In this document: positions 24,436 through 33,548 of the stretch, in pieces
Layout of the letters: every line of letters begins with the position of its first letter
Position numbering within the stretch: the first letter of the stretch is position 1
DNA from: Bacillota bacterium
Lineage (GTDB): Bacteria > Bacillota > Clostridia > Acetivibrionales > JAFADI01
DNA: 64,000 nt
Direction of reading: 5' to 3'
Assembly (NCBI GenBank): GCA_023424965.1
Contig: JAFADI010000049.1
Coordinates: forward strand, 1-64,000
Program-made: the position numbers and the translations under genes
The notes under the pieces: model-generated
The model's input: only the letters and a program-made list of their open reading frames with translations
What the model was told of the DNA's origin: nothing
Database searches by the model: none

Positions 24436-25584
24436 TTAGCTTTTCCCAAGGGGCAATTCAAACACAAAGGTTGTACCTTTATCTTTTTCGGAAGTGAAGC
24501 CTACATGGCCCCCCAGGTACTTCTCTCCCAGAAGCTTCATGCTGTAAGTTCCTATTCCGCGTCCACTGCCTTTGCTGGAATAGGAGCGCTTGAAAATCTG
24601 TAGTTGAGCCTCCCTGGGCATATGCTGCCGGTTATTTACGCCAAATTCGACATAGCCTGCCTTCTTTCGCACCCACAGGCTCACAGTCTCCTCTTCGGAA
24701 GCTTCAACGGCATTTTTCAGCATGTTGCTGACGATGCGCCTTACCAGCACAACATCGCTGGTAACGGCAACATCCTCATGACACCGAACATCAATGGGGC
24801 AGCGCACAGCCTCATTCTTTTGACAGAATTCCGCCAGTTTGGTGACCAGCTCTTTTGCCGAAAAGGTCGTCATGTTCAGCTCAAGCTTTCCGTTTTCGGC
24901 AGCGATCAGATCCCTCTGGCTGTGTATTTCATCGATCAGAATGTCCATCGCCTCGGCAGCGTATGCCGACAGCTCCTGAACCTCCGCCGGGTCCGCCGTC
25001 TCTCCCATGATTTCAACAAAGCCTTTTACGGCTCCCGAGGTGTTCAACAGGTCATGAAAGAAGATCTGTTCAAACACTTGCTTTCTCTTCTCTTCACTGA
25101 TATCCCTCACAATGAACAGGGTGTACTCGTCATGTCCGTCTCCTGCCGGTATGGCATAAACGGAAAGCTCAAAGCTTTTTGCCCTATCGTCTCTTTCCGT
25201 GGTAAGAAGGCATTCTTTTGATACGGGCTTCTTTGTCTTCTGGGACTCCAGAATTGCAAGAACGGCTCCGCAAACGCTGCAGTTTTCCGTGGTTCCGCAG
25301 CCTCCCGGCGTCCTGGCCGAATGTATGCAGTCCAGCGCTTCTCCGGGCCGCAGGCCCAGGATATCCGACTGTGAGGCAAGTCCCAGCATCTCAAGCATAA
25401 CATTGTTTGAATAGATGATTTGCCTTTCTTTGTTTAGAATAAGTACGATGTAAGGAATAATGTCAAAAAGGTCGGGCATCAGATTCTGCTTTCTTGCCCG
25501 CTCCGCCTGAGATAAAATGATTTCGTCCGCCAACCGCACGGCAGGCGCAAATTGAGTTTCAAAATTTCCAGTCAAATCAGCCAT
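24436..25584 (-). CDS. PAS-domain sensor histidine kinase with a cysteine-rich sensor
   Basis: 382 residues, soluble (no membrane segment). PAS domain about residues 35-160 containing five cysteines (86, 96, 102, 105, 125) in the pattern CIHSARTPGGCG then CSVCG, a recurring type of PAS domain likely to bind a metal or Fe-S cluster or to sense redox; that is inference. Then an H-box EQIFFHDLLNTSGAVKG with His177, and a HATPase domain (VSNMLKNAVEAS, SSKGSGRGIGTYSMKLLG). It starts 24 bp after the receiver-TPR gene, which is its obvious partner. Confidence 0.9.
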   Translation of the reverse strand: MADLTGNFETQFAPAVRLADEIILSQAERARKQNLMPDLFDIIPYIVLILNKERQIIYSNNVMLEMLGLASQSDILGLRPGEALDCIHSARTPGGCGTTENCSVCGAVLAILESQKTKKPVSKECLLTTERDDRAKSFELSVYAIPAGDGHDEYTLFIVRDISEEKRKQVFEQIFFHDLLNTSGAVKGFVEIMGETADPAEVQELSAYAAEAMDILIDEIHSQRDLIAAENGKLELNMTTFSAKELVTKLAEFCQKNEAVRCPIDVRCHEDVAVTSDVVLVRRIVSNMLKNAVEASEEETVSLWVRKKAGYVEFGVNNRQHMPREAQLQIFKRSYSSKGSGRGIGTYSMKLLGEKYLGGHVGFTSEKDKGTTFVFELPLGKS

Positions 25585-25608
25585 TGTAAATCAACTCTCC
25601 CCTAAAGT

Positions 25609-26205
25609 TCATTTAAACGCTTCATAGGCTCTCATAAATTTTTCCGCGTTATCCCTATCACCGGTCAGAAAATATGTTCTGCCCAGCAAATGATATATTT
25701 CCGGGTTGGAAGGATCTTTCAAAAACGCCTGCTTCAGATATGCCAGCGCCTCCTCCGGCCTGCCGCCCTCCAGTTCCTTTTCGGCCGCCTGCAGGCAATC
25801 CGGTCCTCCGCCAGAGACGCCTTCTTTTCCCTCTTCTCCTCCAAAGATCTGCTGCTCGATTTTACCGATCAATTCCTTGAATTTATCCATGGTAAAGGGC
25901 TTCTGAAGATATGCCACGGCTCCCATCTGCGTACACTCCACCGCATTTTTCACCGTGGCGTAGGCCGTAGTTATTACAACAGGAGTCATAATGCCGTTTT
26001 GCAGCATCCACCGGAAAACCTCCGTGCCGCTCATAAAGGGCATCTTTATATCAAGAAACATCACATCGTATTTCTCCGTTTTGAGCAGTTCTACCGCCTG
26101 GGTGCCTCTTCCGGCCGTTGTCACCGAATATCCCCGCTGCTCCAGGCATTTGGCCAATAATATCCTGCTGGATTTTGTATCATCCACCACAAAGGCCTTT
26201 TTCAA
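25609..26205 (-). CDS. Receiver-TPR response regulator
   Basis: 198 residues from TTG 26205 with GGAGG 9 nt upstream; an ATG at 26238 has no ribosome binding site. Receiver domain residues 1-122 with Asp8/Asp9, phospho-acceptor Asp52 (FLDIKMPFMSGTEV) and Lys in YLQKPFT. A Gly/Glu-rich linker leads to TPR-like repeats (about 140-195: EEALAYLKQAFLKDPSNPEI, YHLLGRTYFLTGDRDNAEKF). There is no DNA-binding or enzyme domain, so output must be through protein-protein contact. It is followed directly by the PAS kinase gene and sits 74 bp after the Nramp-UspA gene. Confidence 0.9.
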   Translation of the reverse strand: MKKAFVVDDTKSSRILLAKCLEQRGYSVTTAGRGTQAVELLKTEKYDVMFLDIKMPFMSGTEVFRWMLQNGIMTPVVITTAYATVKNAVECTQMGAVAYLQKPFTMDKFKELIGKIEQQIFGGEEGKEGVSGGGPDCLQAAEKELEGGRPEEALAYLKQAFLKDPSNPEIYHLLGRTYFLTGDRDNAEKFMRAYEAFK

Positions 26206-26279
26206 TCTTTCCGTCCTCCATGTCAATAGTAATTCCATGCGTTGTGAAACTGTACAACTTAATTTTATACTTCTTGTTT

Positions 26280-28172
26280 CTACTTTGCAATCAGGATAGG
26301 TACCGCCACCCTGTCCTTGACTCTGTTTGAAGTTATTCCGAAAATCAGGTCCTTAATCCCCTTGTGGCCGTGAGAGCCGAAGATTGCGATATCCGCCCCG
26401 TTTTTCCTTATCATTTCAGCCAGGGTTTTGACGGTATTTCCATACCCTATCTCAAAGCTCACATTCGTGACACCGATTTTTCTCAGCTCTTCCGCGTACC
26501 TGCTCAACCGTTCCCTGTCCTGCTTTGTCTCTACGTCCTCGATTTCACTTCCGTAAACGCTGGCACCCGCGCTCTCAATCACATGCATAAGCAGGACGGA
26601 AGAGGTATCCCTTGCGATTCCCACGGCATAGGACAGAATCTCCGCGTCGCTGCCGGTAAAGTCCAGGGCCACGGCAATCCTTTTAAAGGGTGCAATTTCC
26701 TTGACTACGGGCATAATGCCCTCTCCATGGATATTCGCTTCCCTCTTTTTGAGTCCTCTGCCTCCGTATATCCTTACAAAAACAGGCTCAAAAACGATAT
26801 ATGCCAGCAATGCGCCCAGAAAAACGCTGATGCAGAGGACAGCGGCACTGACAAGCAGGTTGGAGCCCTCTCCCGTCACCAGGTCCCCTAAAGTATCGAT
26901 GACCAGCTTGATGTTCAGTGCCATGATGACGGTGGCAATGAGCCACGAAAGGGCTTTGACCCAGGAGGGCACCGCAAAATTCTTCATAAGCAGCCTGTCG
27001 CTCACAAAATGAATCAGCGGCACTACGGCAAAGGACAGCTGCATGCTCAGGATGACCTGGCTCAGCACCAGCAGCCATCCCGTAGAGGCCTCGCCGAAAT
27101 ACACGATCACCACCAGGGCGGGTATGATGGCCAGCAGCCTGGTTACAAGCCTCCGGACCCAGGGCTGGAGGCGGATGTTGATGAAGCCCTCCATAATGAT
27201 CTGTCCCGTAAGTGTGCCCGTGATGGTGGAGGCCTGGCCGGAGGCGATTAAAGCCACGGCAAAGAGCACGGGGGCGAGGGTAGTTCCCAAAATGGGCTCC
27301 AGCAGTTGGTGTGCCTTCTGTATTTCATCCACGCCCATGTTTCCCGTCCTGTGGAATACCGCCGCCGCCATTACCAGAATGGCCGCATTCACAAAAAAAG
27401 CCAGATTCAGCGCTACCACCGAGTCCAATATGTTGAATTTGATGGCCTGCCTTATTCCTGCATCGTTTCGTTCAATGTTTCTGGACTGCACCAGAGAAGA
27501 GTGGAGGTACAGGTTGTGGGGCATTACCGTGGCTCCCAGGATGCCGATGGCGATAAACAGCGCTCCCTCTCCCGGCAGGGACGGGATAAAGCCCTTTGCC
27601 ACAAGCCCGTAATCAGGCTTCGACAGCAGGATTTCCACCAGAAAGCTCAGGCCGATGATGGAGATCAGTCCCACCACAATGGCCTCCAGCTTTCTGACGC
27701 CGAATTTCTGAATAAACAATATGATAAAGGTATCCAGCGCAGTGATAATGACCCCGTAAGCCAGGGGGATGTGAAACAAAAGCTGGAGGCCGATGGCAGA
27801 GCCCAGGACCTCCGCCAGGTCCGTCGCTATGATTGCCAGTTCGGTAAGTATCCATAAAATGTAGTTTATACCCTTTTTATAATGAGCAGCACAGGCCTGT
27901 GCCAGGTCCATCCCCGTGACGATTCCCAGCCTTGCACTGAGGCTCTGTAAAAGAACGGCCATCAGATTGGACATGAGCAATACCCAGATGAGGGCATAGC
28001 CGAACTGGCTTCCTCCCGCAATGTCCGTGGCCCAGTTTCCCGGGTCCATATAGCCTATGCTTACCAGGTATGCAGGCCCCACAAAGGCGATCAGCCTTTT
28101 AAAAAGATTATACTGCTTTGGTATCTGGACCGTGGCGTTGATTTCAGATAAAGATTTCCCATTGCTCTTCAT
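26280..28172 (-). CDS. Nramp (MntH-like) divalent metal transporter fused to a UspA domain
   Basis: 630 residues. Residues 25-450 form an Nramp transporter with about 11 membrane segments; the metal-site motifs DPGNW (first helix) and MPHNLYLHS (sixth helix) are intact, so Mn(II)/Fe(II) transport is expected. Residues about 480-630 form a cytoplasmic universal stress protein domain (IAVALDFTGSDAEILSYAV, then GSHGHKGIKDLIFG with the G-2x-G-9x-G nucleotide loop and VPILIAK). The fusion suggests gating or regulation by a nucleotide or stress signal. GGAGG stands 7 nt before the ATG. A 7+2+7 palindrome lies in its upstream region. Confidence 0.93.
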   Translation of the reverse strand: MKSNGKSLSEINATVQIPKQYNLFKRLIAFVGPAYLVSIGYMDPGNWATDIAGGSQFGYALIWVLLMSNLMAVLLQSLSARLGIVTGMDLAQACAAHYKKGINYILWILTELAIIATDLAEVLGSAIGLQLLFHIPLAYGVIITALDTFIILFIQKFGVRKLEAIVVGLISIIGLSFLVEILLSKPDYGLVAKGFIPSLPGEGALFIAIGILGATVMPHNLYLHSSLVQSRNIERNDAGIRQAIKFNILDSVVALNLAFFVNAAILVMAAAVFHRTGNMGVDEIQKAHQLLEPILGTTLAPVLFAVALIASGQASTITGTLTGQIIMEGFINIRLQPWVRRLVTRLLAIIPALVVIVYFGEASTGWLLVLSQVILSMQLSFAVVPLIHFVSDRLLMKNFAVPSWVKALSWLIATVIMALNIKLVIDTLGDLVTGEGSNLLVSAAVLCISVFLGALLAYIVFEPVFVRIYGGRGLKKREANIHGEGIMPVVKEIAPFKRIAVALDFTGSDAEILSYAVGIARDTSSVLLMHVIESAGASVYGSEIEDVETKQDRERLSRYAEELRKIGVTNVSFEIGYGNTVKTLAEMIRKNGADIAIFGSHGHKGIKDLIFGITSNRVKDRVAVPILIAK

Positions 28173-28236
28173 AGATTGCCTCCTAGATTTCCACTGCGTT
28201 ATTTATACCAATCTGCAATGCTTATAAACCTATATT

Positions 28237-28269
28237 TTCCCCACCAAATAAATTCATTTATTGTGGGAA
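28237..28269 (-). promoter_or_regulatory. Palindrome upstream of the Nramp gene
   Basis: AATAAAT-TC-ATTTATT, extended outward by TTCCCCAC/GTGGGAA arms (28237-28269), 65 bp before the Nramp start codon. It could be an operator for a metalloregulator or a leader hairpin. It does not match a manganese riboswitch. The gap 28173-28551 otherwise contains a possible small plus-strand gene and a terminator. Confidence 0.4.
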
Positions 28270-28391
28270 TTTTATGTAACGCAGCCAGAAAAAAAAGCAT
28301 ATATTGCTCATGGGAAAGATTTTTTCCCGCGGCTTTTTTTATAAAAGTCCCGTACGGTTGGATTCCAGAGCAGAGAAGGAAGGTATGTCCT

Positions 28392-28472
28392 ATGCGTATC
28401 AAATATATTTATAAAGGCACCGTAGGAAGTGTCCTTGTGGCCCTTGCCATACTTAGCTTTTTTTATAAATGA
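28392..28472 (+). CDS. Possible 26-residue membrane peptide
   Basis: Reads MRIKYIYKGTVGSVLVALAI and ends LSFFYK: positively charged start, one hydrophobic helix, aromatic/basic end, the plan of a small single-span membrane protein. GGAAGG lies about 8 nt upstream and a strong rho-independent hairpin follows 22 bp after the stop, which supports a real transcription unit. It faces the nif operon terminator and is divergent from the Nramp gene. No homologue is recalled. Confidence 0.4.
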   Translation: MRIKYIYKGTVGSVLVALAILSFFYK

Positions 28473-28494
28473 ATGGGAACCTGTAAAATAGAGA

Positions 28495-28531
28495 AAAGAC
28501 ATGTCGGTCCTGAATTGACATGTCTTTTTTC
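28495..28531. terminator. Bidirectional terminator at the end of the nif operon
   Basis: AGACATGTC / GACATGTCT perfect stem with flanking A-tract on one side and T-tract on the other, so it can stop transcripts from both directions. It follows the nifV(alpha) stop by about 20 bp and also follows the small plus-strand frame. Confidence 0.88.
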
Positions 28532-28551
28532 TGCAAAGGCGCGGTTTATCC

Positions 28552-29382
28552 TTAAACGGGCCGCATAAGGGCAGGGATGTGCCTGGAATGAATGATTTTC
28601 GACAGTTCTTTTTGCATTTCTTTTATAAAATCCAGATCCAATTCCTTGAAAAACCCCAGACATTCCCTGGAAGCGCCTAAAAACTGAAGGAAATCGCAGT
28701 TTCCGGCCCTTTCCCCCATACCCCCGATGGTGCAATCGATATATTCCGCTCCCGCTTTGGCGGCAGCGATGGAATTGGCCGTCGCCATCCCCAGGTCGTT
28801 GTGGGCGTGAAACTCAATCCCCATGTCCAGAACCCTTCGGATGCTTTTGATATCCCGCCTGATCCTCTGTCTTTGCAGTATTCCCACCGTATCCGCATAC
28901 CTTACCCGTTTGACTCCTTCAAGAAAAGCGAAGGCCATGATCTGCATGATATACCTGAAATCGGCCCGGGACGCATCCTCCAAGCCCACGGTTACCTCAA
29001 AGCCCTTATCCCTGGCAAAGCTTATGCACCTGCGCATGTTGTCCAGCACCCACGGACGGTCTTTCCCCAGCTTGGCGCTTATCTGGATATCCGAGGCAGG
29101 CACTGACACGTGGATGATATCCACGCCGCAGTCCATGGAATGCTTCAGGTCGTTGATGCTCATCCGGTTCCATGCGGATATTTTGCATTTCAGGCCCTGC
29201 TGTACGATTTTCTGTATGCTTTTTTTCTCTTCACCCTCCATGGCCGGAATGCCCGCCTCAATCTGGTATACGCCCATTTTTTCCAGTATTTTTGCGATCT
29301 CCAGCTTTTCACCGCTGCCCAGGGCTATACCCGCCCGCTGCTCGCCATCTCTCAGGGTGGTGTCCACAATCCGCACGCCCAT
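28552..29382 (-). CDS. nifVA: Homocitrate synthase alpha subunit
   Basis: 276 residues, the catalytic TIM-barrel half of homocitrate synthase. Residues 7-15 give the DTTLRDGEQ signature and FHAHNDLGMATANS supplies the metal-binding His residues; GGMGERAGNCD is also conserved. Homocitrate made from acetyl-CoA and 2-oxoglutarate is the organic ligand of the nitrogenase FeMo cofactor. In C. pasteurianum the enzyme is split into omega and alpha chains, and the same order (omega first) is seen here, 32 bp apart. Last gene of the nif operon. Confidence 0.93.
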   Translation of the reverse strand: MGVRIVDTTLRDGEQRAGIALGSGEKLEIAKILEKMGVYQIEAGIPAMEGEEKKSIQKIVQQGLKCKISAWNRMSINDLKHSMDCGVDIIHVSVPASDIQISAKLGKDRPWVLDNMRRCISFARDKGFEVTVGLEDASRADFRYIMQIMAFAFLEGVKRVRYADTVGILQRQRIRRDIKSIRRVLDMGIEFHAHNDLGMATANSIAAAKAGAEYIDCTIGGMGERAGNCDFLQFLGASRECLGFFKELDLDFIKEMQKELSKIIHSRHIPALMRPV

Positions 29383-29414
29383 GGTTCTTCCTCCTCTCCG
29401 CCGTTCCAGGCCCC

Positions 29415-30479
29415 TTACAGCCCCGATGCATTTTCTCTGCCGAAAAGCTTCAATATCTCCTCGTCCTTCAGGTCCCTTTTCAGCTTTATGCTTTCCTCTC
29501 TTATACTCTTTAAGATGTCGGGCAGCTCCTCCTCTTTGAAATCCACCCCCAGATCGGTGAATTTTTTTGCCACCGATTTTCTCCCTGAATGCTTGCCGAT
29601 GGCAAGACTTCTCTTCTGTCCCACCAGGCCGGGGTCAAAGGGCTCGTAAGTGCTCGGGTCCTTTTCGATGCCGTCGGCATGGATGCCGGATTCATAGCTG
29701 AAAATGTTTTCCCCGATGATCGCTTTTCCTTTGGGGATATGGACTCCCGTCATCCGCACAAACTGTTCCGTAAGCTGCGGCAGCACCTTGAGGTTTATTC
29801 CCGCATCCGCATTCATGAGAATTCTGGCCGCCGTCAAGACCTCTTCCAGGGGCGCATGCTTTTCAAACCTCCCAAAGCCCATAAAAGACAGGGCCAGGCA
29901 GTCCATGCCGGCGGCCATGCCTTCCAGCGCCACCGCCGTGGCATTATAACAGCCGTCAAGGGGACAAACCTCCATGGCTGTCCCCCAGTTCTTCCTTATT
30001 CTTTCCGCCAGCTTGGTCCAATGGGTGCTCAGACACCTTTCCAGGCCGGTTATCCGTATCCTCTGTATTCTCCCGTCCGGTGCGGGGGCTTTGTTTTTTG
30101 CGGCCGCATACAATTCGCCCAGGCTCCTCAGCCTGAATTCCACCGTCAGCTCCAATCCGCTCTCCCAAAGCTCCCCATGGCTTTCAAGCTCCTTGAACAG
30201 CCCTTCACCCATGATCACCCTCCGTATCTTGCCGCTGCCTACGTGCCTGTAATCCTCACTACTCTCAACCCTGAGTAAAAAATCAATGCCGGAAGGCAGC
30301 CTGCCCATCTTTTTCGCGGCCTCGGGAGTTATTTCAATAAGGTCTACCCCCAACTCCTTCAGTGTCCAGCAAAAATTTATGATGTCCAGCCGGCTGATGC
30401 GCCTTTTCTGCAAGTTGATTCCGGGGATCGTCCTGTCGGTGATTTCAACCCGTTTGTTTTTATCCAGTTTAATCGCCAT
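29415..30479 (-). CDS. nifVO: Homocitrate synthase omega subunit
   Basis: 354 residues from ATG 30479 with GAGGTG six bases upstream. It resembles the second half of NifV-type synthases: GCYNATAVALEGMAAGMDCL, then GIHADGIEKDPSTYEPFDP and IGKHSGRKSVAKKF, motifs of the C-terminal subdomain of the isopropylmalate/homocitrate synthase family. The N-terminal half is a degenerate barrel without DTTLRDGEQ (it has EITDRTIPGI). It must work with the alpha chain encoded next. Split genes of this kind are a clostridial trait. Confidence 0.92.
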   Translation of the reverse strand: MAIKLDKNKRVEITDRTIPGINLQKRRISRLDIINFCWTLKELGVDLIEITPEAAKKMGRLPSGIDFLLRVESSEDYRHVGSGKIRRVIMGEGLFKELESHGELWESGLELTVEFRLRSLGELYAAAKNKAPAPDGRIQRIRITGLERCLSTHWTKLAERIRKNWGTAMEVCPLDGCYNATAVALEGMAAGMDCLALSFMGFGRFEKHAPLEEVLTAARILMNADAGINLKVLPQLTEQFVRMTGVHIPKGKAIIGENIFSYESGIHADGIEKDPSTYEPFDPGLVGQKRSLAIGKHSGRKSVAKKFTDLGVDFKEEELPDILKSIREESIKLKRDLKDEEILKLFGRENASGL

Positions 30480-30516
30480 CGCACGCACCTCACATTAACG
30501 GTGTTCACACGCCGTC

Positions 30517-30828
30517 CTACTTGATTTCAAGCCGCTCCACCTTCAGACCGTTTTCAAAATGGGACTCCACAATTTCCGGCACATCCTCCGCCGCCACCTC
30601 CTTATACCACACACCTTCCGGATACACCATCACAACGGGTCCGGAGCTGCATATCCCAAAGCAGCCCGTGTTGGTGATCATGACTTCATCGCTGAGCTCC
30701 CTGGTTTCTATTTCCTCCATAAAAGCCTGAACGATTCCCACCGCATCCTTTGAACAGCAATACCCCTTCTGCTGTCCATTGATCCTTGAACTGGTACAGA
30801 CAAATACATGGTACTTGGGTTTTTTCAT
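30517..30828 (-). CDS. Thioredoxin-like [2Fe-2S] ferredoxin of the nif operon
   Basis: 103 residues, thioredoxin-fold Shethna-type ferredoxin. Cluster cysteines are Cys11 (HVFVCTSS), Cys24/Cys25 (GYCCSK) and Cys56 and Cys60 (NTGCFGICSSGP). The sequence closely follows the C. pasteurianum 2Fe-2S ferredoxin, which associates with the MoFe protein. Location between nifN-B and nifV(omega) supports a nitrogenase-linked role, possibly protection or electron transfer. Start ATG 30828 with a GGAGG region upstream. Confidence 0.93.
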   Translation of the reverse strand: MKKPKYHVFVCTSSRINGQQKGYCCSKDAVGIVQAFMEEIETRELSDEVMITNTGCFGICSSGPVVMVYPEGVWYKEVAAEDVPEIVESHFENGLKVERLEIK

Positions 30829-30859
30829 AAATCCGCCTCCAATAAATTTATATTTTATT

Positions 30860-33538
30860 TCAAACTACCGTCTCCAACAGCACTTCGGCAGAGTCAATGC
30901 TCCTTACCGCGCTTTTAATGGCCTCTTCCACATTGCCGCAGGTCTGGAACACCTTTATTCCCTTATCCACCAGCGCTTTCATGGGCCTGTAGCCTATCCT
31001 CAGCACCAGTACCGCATTGCAGTCTTCGATGGTCCTGATAATCCGGTCGATCTTCGATTCTTCATTGTCGCATTCCGCTTCTCCGCTGCAGTATTTGTCC
31101 ACATTTCTTTTTTCCAGCAGCCGTAGGCTTCCGTCAGCCTGCTCATAGATGTGGAACTCCTGCACATGTCCGAAATGTTCGTCGATATACATCCCCGATT
31201 TGGATGCCACGGCAAACTTCAGAACCCGTCCGGCTTTTGCAGGAATCTCTTCTCCGGCGGGTTCCTCCCTGCAGCCGCCGCAGGCCTTTCCGCTGAAGGC
31301 CGGAGAGCAGTCATTGTCCAGTGTACCGATGGCATCCGCCCTGCACTGCTTGCAGTGATACATCTGCTTCATGGTTCCTTCACATTTCTTCCTTATTTCG
31401 GTGAGTTCTTTGTTGCTGGTAAGAGGCATGTGCTGGAATGCACTTCCTTCGGCGGGAATCAGGGGCATGATGTTGGTTATATAGGCACCGTATGCCTTTA
31501 CCTTTTTCACGACAGCCTCCACATGCATATCGTTCACACCCTTGATGAGAACGATGTTGACCTTGCACACAACTCCCCTTGCAGCCAGGTAAGCCAGTCC
31601 CTCCAACTGGTTCCTTATAAGTACCGCGGCCGCCTGCTCTCCGGTGTATCTCTTCCCGTTGTAGTTTACTTCTTTGTATATCTTTGCACCGATGGAGGGG
31701 TCAATGGCATTAATGGTAATGGTCACATGGGAGATCCCCAGGTTGATGATTTCATCCGCATGGTGCGGGAGCATCAGTCCGTTGGTGGACAGGCAGAAGG
31801 TGATTTCCGGATCAATTTGTGTTATGAGCTGGATTGACTTTTTCGTGTTTTCAAAATTGGCCAGGGCATCCCCCGGTCCTGCAATCCCCACCACAGTCAA
31901 ATTCTCCATCTTCTCCCTCACCACCGCGAATTTTCTTGCCGCCTCTTCCGGCGACAGCACCTCACTGGTCACCCCGGGCCTGCTCTCATTGGTACAGTCG
32001 TATTTCCTGTTGCAGTAATTGCAGCTTATATTACAGGCAGGGGCCACAGGGATATGCATTCTCGCGTTCCGGCAGGAACCCCCGCTGAAGCAGGGATGGG
32101 CTTTTGTTTTTTCCTCCTGTCCGGAAGCCGGCTTCCCGACTTTTTCCGGCTGCGTTTTTTCCCCGGAATCGTCTACATAATAGGTGTCAAACATCTTTTG
32201 CCGGTAGACCTGGTACTTATTTTCCAGCAGCGTATTGGTGATGTCGTCCAGAAGCTTCAAGGTTCCCTGGTAGCCGGTGTAAACCAGCCTCTGGCCTCCC
32301 ACCCTGTCATGGATGGGAAAACCGATCCGCACAAGGGGTATGCCGTCTTTTTCGGTAATGAATTTGCCGTCGGAGTTTCCTATTAAAATGTTGGCTTTAA
32401 GTTCTTTTGCATACTTGCGGATGGTGTCGAAATCTGTATCGTCGATGACCACAGGCAGCTCCAGGTGGGTCAAAGGGTCCTTCTCCGTCCCGCCCAGCTC
32501 TTCCTTTACCGCCTGGTTCTGCGAACCCGTGGACAGGAGTACGGGCTTGATCCCATTTTCAAGGCAAAGCCTGCCCAGGGCAAGGACAAGCTCAGGCTCA
32601 CCGTAGATCACGGCTCTGCCCTCCCCATTGTGCTTATGGGAATCGATCATCCCGTCAATCAACCTGCCTCTTTCCATCTCCAGCATCGCCGGAACGGGCC
32701 TGCCGGAGAGCTGTGACAGAAGCTCCACCAACCTGCCGGTGTTCTCTATCCCCATGGGAATGGGACATTTGTAGAGGGGGACTCCGTACTTCTCCAGCAG
32801 GTACTGTCCGGGGGACAATTCCTTGGGTACCGTCAGCCCCAGTTCAATGGTAGCCCTGGCGCCCCCCATGGCTTTGATATCTCCTGTTCCGGTGCCCCTG
32901 TCCTGGGTCCTGCTGTATATCGGTGAGTAGGGCGCATCCAGGCTGTCGGAAATGTCGGGCAGCAGGATATAATCGATTTCAAAAAGCTCCAGCATTGCTT
33001 TTATATTCCTTATATCCCCCGGGCTCATGGCAGGGACGATGATGTTGACCCTGCCGTTGGGCTCGGAATAGCCGGTTATCTGCCGCACCATGCAGAGCAG
33101 CGCCCTGTAATAGCCTTCAAACTGGGTGCCCCCATAGCCGGGGGTTGAAACAGGTACAATGATGACGTCCTTGAGCTTCTCTTCTTCAACAAACTCCGCC
33201 GTTATCCTTTTTATATCCTCTCCGATGGTCTCTGCGAGACAGGTGGTACCCACGCCGATGATTTCCGGATTATAAAGCCTGATAAGATTTTTAAGGCCCT
33301 TTTTCAGGTTGCTCTCACCGCCGTATACCGTTCCTTCTTCGTTCAGGGAGGAGGACGCAATGTCCACGGGTTCGTTGAAATGTGCCGCCATATGCCTGCG
33401 TATATAGGTACTGCAGCCCTGAGAGCCGTGCAGTATGGTCATGCTGTTTTTAATTCCCTTGAAGGCTGTGATGGCCCCCATGGGCATACACATTTTGCAT
33501 GGATTTACATTCAAATTGACAAAGTTTCTGTTTTTCAT
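30860..33538 (-). CDS. nifN-B: NifN-NifB-NifX fusion, FeMo-cofactor assembly
   Basis: 892 residues in three parts. Residues 1 to about 445 are NifN, half of the NifEN scaffold (NPCKMCMPMGAITAF, GSQGCSTYIRRH, GTTCLAETIGED). Residues about 480-755 are NifB, the radical SAM enzyme that makes the 8Fe-9S-C precursor: His495 in MHIPVAP, Cys502, Cys506 and Cys509 as the AdoMet 4Fe-4S motif, DCTNES after it, GPGDALAN and STNGL. Residues about 770-892 form a NifX/NafY-like cofactor-binding domain (IDEHFGHVQEFHIY). Such fusions occur in C. pasteurianum and relatives; they would allow direct channelling of the precursor to the scaffold. No separate full-length nifB is present in the window. Confidence 0.95.
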   Translation of the reverse strand: MKNRNFVNLNVNPCKMCMPMGAITAFKGIKNSMTILHGSQGCSTYIRRHMAAHFNEPVDIASSSLNEEGTVYGGESNLKKGLKNLIRLYNPEIIGVGTTCLAETIGEDIKRITAEFVEEEKLKDVIIVPVSTPGYGGTQFEGYYRALLCMVRQITGYSEPNGRVNIIVPAMSPGDIRNIKAMLELFEIDYILLPDISDSLDAPYSPIYSRTQDRGTGTGDIKAMGGARATIELGLTVPKELSPGQYLLEKYGVPLYKCPIPMGIENTGRLVELLSQLSGRPVPAMLEMERGRLIDGMIDSHKHNGEGRAVIYGEPELVLALGRLCLENGIKPVLLSTGSQNQAVKEELGGTEKDPLTHLELPVVIDDTDFDTIRKYAKELKANILIGNSDGKFITEKDGIPLVRIGFPIHDRVGGQRLVYTGYQGTLKLLDDITNTLLENKYQVYRQKMFDTYYVDDSGEKTQPEKVGKPASGQEEKTKAHPCFSGGSCRNARMHIPVAPACNISCNYCNRKYDCTNESRPGVTSEVLSPEEAARKFAVVREKMENLTVVGIAGPGDALANFENTKKSIQLITQIDPEITFCLSTNGLMLPHHADEIINLGISHVTITINAIDPSIGAKIYKEVNYNGKRYTGEQAAAVLIRNQLEGLAYLAARGVVCKVNIVLIKGVNDMHVEAVVKKVKAYGAYITNIMPLIPAEGSAFQHMPLTSNKELTEIRKKCEGTMKQMYHCKQCRADAIGTLDNDCSPAFSGKACGGCREEPAGEEIPAKAGRVLKFAVASKSGMYIDEHFGHVQEFHIYEQADGSLRLLEKRNVDKYCSGEAECDNEESKIDRIIRTIEDCNAVLVLRIGYRPMKALVDKGIKVFQTCGNVEEAIKSAVRSIDSAEVLLETVV

Positions 33539-33548
33539 TTTCTACCAC

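Noticed and set aside
28173..28391. Manganese (yybP-ykoY) riboswitch before the Nramp gene
   Set aside because: The conserved GGGGAGUA and GCCCGGCC blocks are absent.
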